6,122 bases of DNA from Lachnospiraceae bacterium UBA7199 (GTDB lineage: Bacteria; Bacillota; Clostridia; Lachnospirales; Lachnospiraceae): NCBI GenBank assembly GCA_002490775.1, contig DKUR01000059.1, forward strand, positions 1-6,122. Direction: 5' to 3'. The notes beneath the pieces were generated by a model. The model ran no database searches, was not told the origin of the DNA, and saw nothing but the letters and a program-made list of their open reading frames with translations. Both the position numbers and the translations under genes were made by a program. Below are positions 1 to 4,383 of this stretch, in pieces (positions within the stretch are counted from its first letter, which is position 1; the number at the start of each line of letters is the position of its first letter).

Positions 1-1
1 T

Positions 2-844
2 CCCATAAACAAGTACCAGATAAAAAAGTCTGGAACATTGCATGGCCTTATGAGAGTACGCTCATTTACGCAGGATGACGCACACATTCTTATGAGAGAA
101 GATCAGGTAATGGATGAGATACAAGGTGTTATGCGTCTTATTGATGAAGTTTATCAGAAGTTTGGTTTTTCATATGAAATTGAATTGTCAACGAGACCAG
201 AGCATTCCATAGGAAGTGATGAGGATTGGCAGCTTGCTACGGAAGCTTTAGAAAAAGCAGTGCAGGGAATGGGTAAGTCTTATGTAGTAAATGAAGGAGA
301 TGGTGCATTCTATGGACCGAAACTTGACTTTCATCTAAAAGATTCCATAGGCAGAACATGGCAATGTGGAACGATTCAACTTGATTTTCAGCTTCCGCAA
401 AGATTTGATATTGCCTATATTGGGGCAGACGGAGAGAAACATCGCCCGATTATGCTGCATAGAGTCGTATTTGGCTCAATAGAACGTTTTATAGGTATTT
501 TATTAGAACATTATGCAGGGAAATTTCCTGTGTGGATTGCACCTGTACAAGTTAAGGTTCTTCCAGTTTCAGATAAATATAATGATTATGCCAAGAAAAT
601 TGAGAAGGTCTTGGAAGAAAAAGATATTCGGGTAGAAGTGGATGTTAGAAGTGAGAAACTTGGATATAAGATCCGCGAAGCACGCATGGATAAGGTGCCA
701 TATATGATTATCATAGGCGAAAACGAGAAAAAGAATATGTCTGTATCTGTAAGACAAAGAGATGCAGAGATTGATAAACAGGACATGGGAGAAATGAGCC
801 TTGAACAAGTAATCAATTTGGTTAAGAGAGAGAGCCATTTGTGA
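2..844 (+). CDS. thrS: Threonyl-tRNA synthetase, C-terminal part (5' end outside the window, possibly damaged)
   Basis: Cytoplasmic class II synthetase that charges tRNA-Thr with threonine. Counting from the TTG at 38 as residue 1: the end of motif 2 is at 2-17 (RVRSFTQDDAH), with His16 matching the second zinc ligand (E. coli His385). The catalytic core runs through NEGDGAFYGPK and WQCGTIQLDFQLPQRFD. Motif 3 follows, with His141 as the third zinc ligand (E. coli His511) and the GSIERFIG helix. The anticodon-binding domain starts near APVQVKVLP (about 167) and runs to the end. The TTG is not a start: it is the Leu of KSGTLHGL, and the frame stays open to base 2. The N-terminal TGS and editing domains and the first zinc Cys lie upstream. 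Oddity: before base 26 the frame no longer matches the family, so the motif 2 Arg is read as Gln. It could be a pseudogene fragment or an edge error. A terminator follows. Confidence 0.9.
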   Translation, partial: PINKYQIKKSGTLHGLMRVRSFTQDDAHILMREDQVMDEIQGVMRLIDEVYQKFGFSYEIELSTRPEHSIGSDEDWQLATEALEKAVQGMGKSYVVNEGDGAFYGPKLDFHLKDSIGRTWQCGTIQLDFQLPQRFDIAYIGADGEKHRPIMLHRVVFGSIERFIGILLEHYAGKFPVWIAPVQVKVLPVSDKYNDYAKKIEKVLEEKDIRVEVDVRSEKLGYKIREARMDKVPYMIIIGENEKKNMSVSVRQRDAEIDKQDMGEMSLEQVINLVKRESHL

Positions 845-918
845 TTCCTAGTTTAGAGAATATGGAAGTATTTTTTGATGGATTCGCAAAGGAATATTGC
901 TGATTTTATTTTGTGGAA

Positions 919-979
919 GAAGAACCTAAGTTGTGCTATACTCATTTTGTATATGTCATAGCTTGGCTCTTCTTTTTTT
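919..979 (+). terminator. Rho-independent terminator of thrS
   Basis: Long hairpin whose arms, GAAGAACCTAAG (919-930) and CTTGGCTCTTC (962-972), pair with one mismatch and one bulged T. Seven T follow at 973-979. A second internal pairing, GCTAT (935-939) with ATAGC (958-962), is possible as an alternative to the innermost pair. It lies 75 bases after the thrS stop and should separate thrS from the next gene. Confidence 0.7.
934..942 (+). promoter_or_regulatory. Candidate extended -10 promoter for the 1083-1796 gene
   Basis: TGCTATACT fits an extended -10 element (TGN plus a -10 box one base off TATAAT). No good -35 box lies at the right distance; TTGTGG at 911 is 20 bases away. It sits in the loop side of the thrS terminator hairpin, so a transcript starting about base 949 would lack the 5' arm and escape termination. 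A weaker alternative is TATGAT at 995-1000. Neither is firm. Confidence 0.3.
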
Positions 980-1082
980 GCCGAATGGTAGCAATATGAT
1001 AAAGATATTATTTGTCTGTCGTGTCAACTATCAAACCGCGGTCGCAAAGGTAGTAGGATAATGGAAGAAATGGAGGATCATC

Positions 1083-1796
1083 ATGCAGATTCAGGGAGAT
1101 TATTCTTATTCAAATAATACTTATGAACATAAGCATACGCACCATATCACAAAGTGTCTGCATGAAGATGCGCATGGGCGGCAGCAGCCAGCGGCAGCAG
1201 GCATGAAAAATGACACCCTTTCCATGCAAAGCACCAGACAGGAAGCCGAACAGGAGCCCCTTAATCTTTATGAAACCGCAAAGAAAATTACTGAAGGGGA
1301 TAAAAAGGGTACAAGCTTTTTAAAGGGAATTTGGGAAGCTATGGGGGAAGAAACGCAGCAGAGCAGTCAGAAGCCCTCTTTATCTTTAGGCCGGCGCATT
1401 TCAGTAAGGGCAGCGGCGGCAGTATCATCGGCTGTCAGGCTGATTACTCCTTATGGATTGATAAACAAATTAGAGAATGTGAAAGAAAAAATAAAGACAG
1501 GAACAAGAAAGGTACTGAAACGTTTAGGAAAAAAAGAAGAAGCTTTCACTGCACTTACTGATCCGAAAGAGAGCTTTACAGGCCGCAAGGAGGGAGAGCG
1601 GAGATCTGACGGGCATAAGGAAAAGGGAACCAGAATAAAGGCGGAACCCATTTCCACAGCAGGAATGCAGGACAGTCATTTGATGGATTCTTACAGTAAA
1701 ACAGGTGCATACTGCCGCCTGAATGAGAACATGACTTATCAGAAAAAAGGTGCATCGGAAAAACAGCGCACAGATATGCCAAAAGATGTCGTATAA
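1083..1796 (+). CDS. Hypothetical basic hydrophilic protein, 237 aa
   Basis: I do not recognise this family. The ATG at 1083 is supported by GGAGG at 1072-1076, six bases away. The product has no signal peptide and no convincing membrane segment. The first 40 residues are rich in His (16, 18, 20, 21, 27, 31) and end in an Ala/Gln patch. Residues ~60-91 look helical (YETAKKIT, then SFLKGIWEAMGEE with the only Trp). Residues ~106-155 form an Ala/Val-rich stretch (VRAAAAVSSAVRLITPYG) followed by a strongly Lys-rich helix (KLENVKEKIK). The last 80 residues are polar, low in hydrophobics and probably disordered. By eye it is less AT-rich than the MNT/HEPN genes after it. No terminator separates it from them, but the next promoter starts two bases after its stop. 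It could be a species-group-specific protein; the uneven composition leaves some doubt that it is functional. Confidence 0.65.
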   Translation: MQIQGDYSYSNNTYEHKHTHHITKCLHEDAHGRQQPAAAGMKNDTLSMQSTRQEAEQEPLNLYETAKKITEGDKKGTSFLKGIWEAMGEETQQSSQKPSLSLGRRISVRAAAAVSSAVRLITPYGLINKLENVKEKIKTGTRKVLKRLGKKEEAFTALTDPKESFTGRKEGERRSDGHKEKGTRIKAEPISTAGMQDSHLMDSYSKTGAYCRLNENMTYQKKGASEKQRTDMPKDVV

Positions 1797-1797
1797 A

Positions 1798-1826
1798 TTG
1801 AAAATGTGGAAAGAATACACTATAAT
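1798..1826 (+). promoter_or_regulatory. Promoter of the MNT/HEPN operon
   Basis: TTGAAA (1798-1803), a 17-base spacer and a perfect TATAAT (1821-1826): a near-consensus housekeeping-sigma promoter. The -35 box begins two bases after the stop codon of the preceding gene. Expected transcript start is about 1833, giving a leader of roughly 43 bases. Confidence 0.8.
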
Positions 1827-1833
1827 GAGTGTA
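1816..1833. promoter_or_regulatory. Palindromic operator candidate over the -10 box
   Basis: TACACT, six bases, AGTGTA: a perfect 6-bp inverted repeat centred on the TATAAT box and reaching the expected start site. A bound dimer would block RNA polymerase. Toxin-antitoxin promoters are often autoregulated through such sites. Which protein binds here is not shown by the sequence; the MNT protein has no visible DNA-binding domain. Confidence 0.5.
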
Positions 1834-1844
1834 GTTAGTAAATG

Positions 1845-1857
1845 TTGATTCGACAAA
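1845..1857 (-). promoter_or_regulatory. Possible Spo0A box in the MNT/HEPN leader
   Basis: On the minus strand this reads TTTGTCGAATCAA, containing a perfect 0A box core TGTCGAA (1849-1855). It lies just downstream of the expected transcript start and before the ribosome binding site, a position where a bound regulator would repress. The 7-base core also occurs inside groEL (near 4961), so a chance match is quite possible. Confidence 0.25.
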
Positions 1858-1875
1858 TGCCAAAGGGAGGCTGCT

Positions 1876-2214
1876 ATGTGTACAAAAGTCCAGCTAGATA
1901 ATATATCCCAGCAGATAGCACAATCTTATCGTTTTGTATATGGAAATGATATTGTTGCAATTTATTTATATGGTTCTTATGCCAGAGAAGATTATGATAA
2001 TGAATCTGATATAGATATTACGGCCATTGTTAAAGGAAATAGAATGGACTTGCAAAATAAGCTAAAGCAGGTATGGAATATGTCTGCTGATATTGGATTG
2101 GAAAATGATATTATTGTTTCCCCCACAGTAATACCATTTGATGAATATGAGATGTATAAGCAAACACTGCCTTATTATATTAACATATGGAAAGAAGGGA
2201 AGCGGATTGGATAA
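1876..2214 (+). CDS. MNT-type nucleotidyltransferase (antitoxin-like partner of a HEPN protein)
   Basis: A 112-aa minimal nucleotidyltransferase of the DNA polymerase beta superfamily. The signature is complete: G33-S34, ten residues, then D45-I-D47 (GSYAREDY...ESDID, the GSX10DXD pattern). The likely third metal-binding Asp is D78 in ENDIIVS, on the following strand. In characterised MNT/HEPN (MntA/HepT) toxin-antitoxin pairs this enzyme transfers AMP groups to the HEPN protein and so inactivates it. All catalytic acids are present, so activity is plausible here. The start is supported by GGGAGG at 1865-1870, five bases before the ATG. The gene opens a two-gene operon and its 3' end overlaps the HEPN gene by eight bases. 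Small KNTase-type resistance enzymes share the fold, but they are longer and have an extra C-terminal domain not seen here. Confidence 0.92.
   Translation: MCTKVQLDNISQQIAQSYRFVYGNDIVAIYLYGSYAREDYDNESDIDITAIVKGNRMDLQNKLKQVWNMSADIGLENDIIVSPTVIPFDEYEMYKQTLPYYINIWKEGKRIG
2195..2200 (+). promoter_or_regulatory. Ribosome binding site that decides the HEPN start
   Basis: AAGGGA, inside the 3' end of the MNT gene, is six bases before the TTG at 2207 but 18 before the ATG at 2219. The spacing favours the TTG, which also gives the N-terminus DNLMNYRL expected of this family. This points to translational coupling with the MNT gene. Confidence 0.5.
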
Positions 2215-2629
2215 TTTAATGAATTATAGGCTTGATAATGCAAAGGAAAAGCTGGAATCAGCTAAGCTATTGCTTGATGCTGGAAAATATCGTGATTCAA
2301 TAGGACGTTCCTATTATGCTATATTTACGTCTGTGAGAGCTGTCCTAGCAAATGATAAAGTAGATTTTTCAAAGCATTCTGGCGTGATTGCATACTTTCA
2401 GAAAGAATATATTAAGACAGGAAAGTTTGATGTAAAATATTCAAGGCATTTACAAACAGCTTTTCAAATTAGAAATAGCTGTGATTATACAGAAAATCAA
2501 GATAATATCATTTGTTTAGATGAAAATATTGGAGATGTCCATAATTTATATTTAATCAATAGTGATTCTAAAATATTTATATGCCATCTGGATAATTATG
2601 ATATATCTTGTTTATGCAAAGGCAATTGA
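2207..2629 (+). CDS. HEPN-domain protein (UPF0332-like), putative toxin partner of the MNT gene
   Basis: About 140 aa, with a helical HEPN domain. Numbered from the TTG at 2207: an N-terminal helix (NYRLDNAKEKLESAKLLL), the family hallmark GRSYYAIF at 33-40 followed by VRAVL, a conserved H57-S-G, and R89-NSCDY at 89-94. HEPN toxins of MNT pairs are often RNases with an R-X4-6-H motif. Here the motif is R-X3-D-Y with no His, as in the UPF0332 branch, so nuclease activity is uncertain. After residue 94 the family normally continues with DFY and a final amphipathic helix. Instead there is a polar, Asn/Asp-rich tail with four Cys overall, for which I see no family match in any of the three + strand frames. 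The domain may be truncated at the C-terminus and fused to unrelated sequence. The alternative ATG at 2219 gives 136 aa. A start at 2138 would lie deep in the MNT gene and is unlikely. Confidence 0.85.
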   Translation: MDNLMNYRLDNAKEKLESAKLLLDAGKYRDSIGRSYYAIFTSVRAVLANDKVDFSKHSGVIAYFQKEYIKTGKFDVKYSRHLQTAFQIRNSCDYTENQDNIICLDENIGDVHNLYLINSDSKIFICHLDNYDISCLCKGN

Positions 2630-2766
2630 AATCAGGGAGAGCTTAGAAGCTGAGAGTTGAAAAATATTTTATTGCTTTAGATATCCCATGTGACCAAACA
2701 TATTGAAATTTAAGCCATTTTTAAGTTATCAGCACTCGACTGAAAAGTCTAAAGATGAATAAATGC

Positions 2767-2795
2767 TTGATAAACCTCTTTGAAAACGGTATACT
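2767..2795 (+). promoter_or_regulatory. Promoter of the degenerate-GGDEF gene
   Basis: TTGATA (2767-2772), a 17-base spacer and TATACT (2790-2795), each one base off consensus. The expected leader is about 30 bases. A second, poorer pair (TTGAAA at 2780, TATTAT at 2801, spacer 15) overlaps it. The presence of this promoter indicates a single-gene unit. Confidence 0.65.
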
Positions 2796-2832
2796 TAACT
2801 TATTATAGAGAAAGGGATTTTGGGAGAAGGCT

Positions 2833-3759
2833 ATGGGTTACGAGACGGTGTCTTACGATAAAAGAATTAAGGAAAATATCAGAAATTATACATTATCCAA
2901 TCTATATGATATGGAAATGATAAAGAAATATTTGACGAACCTGGCCGAAATGCTGGAGATAAATATTCTTCTTACCAATCGTCATGGAGAAAAGGAAATT
3001 GTAATCGGTGACAGCTTCTTAGGTTTTCATCCCAATACAGCGGAAGAACCAGGGCGTAAAATACGTATTCAAAATCATACCGTTGGCCATCTTTATATAA
3101 AGAAGCTGGGCAGCTTAGATGAACAACTTATGGATGAAATGATAGAAGGCACCCTGGAGCTGCTAATGGAGTTGGGAAGAGAAGTATATCTTCACAGAGA
3201 AAACAGTATTTATGTGGAAGAATTGGAAAAGCAGTTGGAAGATAAGCGGCGTGTAAGCAGCCAGAATGAGCGGGAAGATATACTTACCGGGGTATATAAT
3301 AAAATTTATTTTGAAAACCGGATGAATATCATTGACAGGTCGTTGGTGGTTCCAGTTGCTGTAATCAATGTGAATATCAACGACTGGAAGTTTGCCAATG
3401 ATCATTTTGGAGACGAAGAAAGTGACAGACTGATCAAGACAGTGGCTGACCTTATAAGGAAGGAAGCTAAACCAGAATATGTCATAGGAAGAATTGATGG
3501 GGATGTGTTCGGTGTTTTAGTGCCTATGCCGGAGGATGGAGAAGTGGAAGATTTTGTGGAGCGCCTTAGGAGGAGCTGCGATACATATGAAGATCCTAAA
3601 TTGGCTCCATCAGTGGCAGTGGGAGTGGTGTATAAAACAAACACAGAGGAATCCCTGGAAGAAAAACTTTCAGACGCAGAATATGAAATGTTTAACAATA
3701 AGTTTGAGGTAAAAAATGCTCCCGGGTATCAGGAGCGGCTCAGAAAAGGAATTAATTAA
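2833..3759 (+). CDS. Soluble degenerate GGDEF-domain protein, probably not a diguanylate cyclase
   Basis: 308 aa, no signal peptide or membrane helices, so cytoplasmic. Residues ~1-120 form an unassigned sensor-like alpha/beta region (INILLTNRHGEKE). Residues ~123-148 are a charged, coiled-coil-like linker (VEELEKQLEDKRR). A GGDEF domain follows from D149-ILTGVYNK to about 290. Signature equivalents are INVNINDWKFANDHFG (178-193) and RIDGDVF (220-226). Against an active cyclase such as PleD, the first metal Asp is Asn181, GGDEF reads DGDVF at 222-226 (first Gly to Asp, catalytic Glu to Val), and no RXXD inhibitory site is visible. The guanine-contact positions Asn189 and Asp198 remain. So it may bind GTP or a dinucleotide, or act as a scaffold, without making c-di-GMP. 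GGGAG at 2822-2826, six bases before the ATG, supports the start. It has its own promoter and terminator and no EAL or HD-GYP partner in the window. Confidence 0.88.
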   Translation: MGYETVSYDKRIKENIRNYTLSNLYDMEMIKKYLTNLAEMLEINILLTNRHGEKEIVIGDSFLGFHPNTAEEPGRKIRIQNHTVGHLYIKKLGSLDEQLMDEMIEGTLELLMELGREVYLHRENSIYVEELEKQLEDKRRVSSQNEREDILTGVYNKIYFENRMNIIDRSLVVPVAVINVNINDWKFANDHFGDEESDRLIKTVADLIRKEAKPEYVIGRIDGDVFGVLVPMPEDGEVEDFVERLRRSCDTYEDPKLAPSVAVGVVYKTNTEESLEEKLSDAEYEMFNNKFEVKNAPGYQERLRKGIN

Positions 3760-3785
3760 GAGAACCGGAATCGGTTCTCTTTTTT
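3758..3785 (+). terminator. Rho-independent terminator of the GGDEF gene
   Basis: A perfect 10-bp stem, AAGAGAACCG with CGGTTCTCTT, a GAAT loop and a run of six T ending at 3785. The 5' arm begins inside the TAA stop codon of the gene. Confidence 0.95.
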
Positions 3786-3890
3786 AAAAAATAAACAAAT
3801 TATTAAATCGTTCTCATAAGACAAAAATAAGAAAACAAGAGAAAAAAAGAGATATAAAGAGAAAACAAAAGAAAAAGCAATGAAATATGA
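3786..3890. other. A-rich, purine-biased spacer upstream of groESL
   Basis: About 100 bases with no gene. From roughly 3812 on, the + strand is almost all A and G with repeated AGAAAA, AAAGAGA and AAAACAA blocks. Spaced A-tracts of this kind can bend DNA, and the part nearest the promoter could act as an UP element. No hairpin, ORF or known binding site is visible. Confidence 0.5.
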
Positions 3891-3902
3891 TTGTAATACC
3901 AT

Positions 3903-3931
3903 TTGCAAAGCTGTGCATATAAAACTAATAT
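3903..3931 (+). promoter_or_regulatory. Candidate groESL promoter
   Basis: TTGCAA (3903-3908), a 17-base spacer and TAATAT (3926-3931), a moderate housekeeping-sigma match. The expected start is about 3938, placing the CIRCE element right at the beginning of the transcript, the usual arrangement. TTGTAA at 3891 is another possible -35 box but has no well-spaced -10 partner. Confidence 0.5.
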
Positions 3932-3943
3932 ATGTTTTAGTAA

Positions 3944-3970
3944 TTAGCACTCAATACAAATGAGTGCTAA
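3944..3970. promoter_or_regulatory. CIRCE operator (HrcA binding site)
   Basis: TTAGCACTC, a nine-base spacer and GAGTGCTAA: an exact match to the CIRCE consensus. HrcA repressor bound here keeps groESL low until heat stress. It sits just downstream of the candidate promoter and 56 bases before the groES start. Confidence 0.98.
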
Positions 3971-3973
3971 CAA

Positions 3974-3996
3974 GAAAGAAAAAGCGAAAGAAAAGC
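3974..3996 (+). repeat. Imperfect tandem repeat in the groES leader
   Basis: GAAAGAAAAAGC followed directly by GAAAGAAAAGC, two copies differing by one A. It lies in the purine-rich untranslated leader between CIRCE and the groES ribosome binding site. Such a leader is expected to be unstructured. It may only reflect simple-sequence composition. Confidence 0.5.
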
Positions 3997-4013
3997 ATGG
4001 AGCAAAAAATAAA

Positions 4014-4018
4014 GGAGG
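4014..4018 (+). promoter_or_regulatory. Ribosome binding site that decides the groES start
   Basis: GGAGG, eight bases before the ATG at 4027. The frame is open further upstream, to a GTG inside CIRCE at 3964 and an ATG at 3997, but those have no such site and would add a Lys-rich extension absent from GroES proteins. Confidence 0.9.
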
Positions 4019-4026
4019 CATTTAAA

Positions 4027-4311
4027 ATGAAGTTAGTACCATTAGCAGACAGAGTTGTATTAAAGCAGTTAGTTGCAGAAGAAACCACGAAATCAGGTAT
4101 CGTTTTACCTGGACAGAATAAGGAAAAACCCCAGCAGGCAGAAGTAATCGCAGTAGGCCCCGGCGGTGTGGTAGACGGCAAAGAGATCAAAATGGAAGTT
4201 AAGGTGGGAGATCAGGTTATTTATTCTAAATATGCCGGAACAGACGTTAAGATCGAAGAAGAGGAATTTATTATCGTAAAACAAAGCGATATTTTGGCAG
4301 TCATCCAGTAA
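4027..4311 (+). CDS. groES: Co-chaperonin GroES (Hsp10)
   Basis: 94 aa, the usual length. It forms the seven-membered lid that closes the GroEL chamber so substrate proteins can fold inside, in the cytoplasm. Visible hallmarks are the N-terminal strand KLVPLADRVVLK, the mobile loop at about residues 17-34 with the GroEL-contacting G24-I-V-L27, the roof-loop region VGPGG (43-47), the conserved VKVGDQVIYSKYAGT, and the C-terminal strand EEEFIIVKQSDILAVIQ. Start chosen by the GGAGG at 4014 and by family N-terminus. First gene of the groES-groEL operon; groEL follows after 72 bases with no terminator between. Expression is expected to be heat-inducible through HrcA at the CIRCE element. Nothing unusual in the protein. 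Confidence 0.98.
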   Translation: MKLVPLADRVVLKQLVAEETTKSGIVLPGQNKEKPQQAEVIAVGPGGVVDGKEIKMEVKVGDQVIYSKYAGTDVKIEEEEFIIVKQSDILAVIQ

Positions 4312-4383
4312 GAAGCTTTTTGGCGAAAGAAAAATACCAGTATCAGTAAATAGTTAAATAAATATATTAGGAGGCAGATAACA

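Noticed and set aside
1331..1561. Alternative + strand frame of 76 codons inside the 237-aa gene
   Set aside because: No ribosome binding site and fully contained in the longer frame, which has one.
1524..1863. Minus-strand open frames of 95-110 codons across the end of the 237-aa gene and the MNT promoter
   Set aside because: They cross a near-consensus + strand promoter, have Cys/Phe/Ser-rich low-information products and lack ribosome binding sites.
2636..2658. Possible terminator after the HEPN gene (AGCT-TAGA-AGCT)
   Set aside because: Only a 4-bp self-complementary stem and no T run directly after it; no real terminator is visible between the HEPN gene and the next promoter.
2729..2749. 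A CIRCE-like half site (TCAGCACTC) followed by a GACT-GAAA-AGTC hairpin upstream of the GGDEF gene
   Set aside because: The second CIRCE half is absent at the required nine-base spacing, and a 4-bp stem is too short to support a structure call.
3964..4026. N-terminal extension of GroES from a GTG at 3964 or the ATG at 3997
   Set aside because: The first lies inside the CIRCE operator, neither has a ribosome binding site, and the added Lys-rich residues are foreign to GroES.
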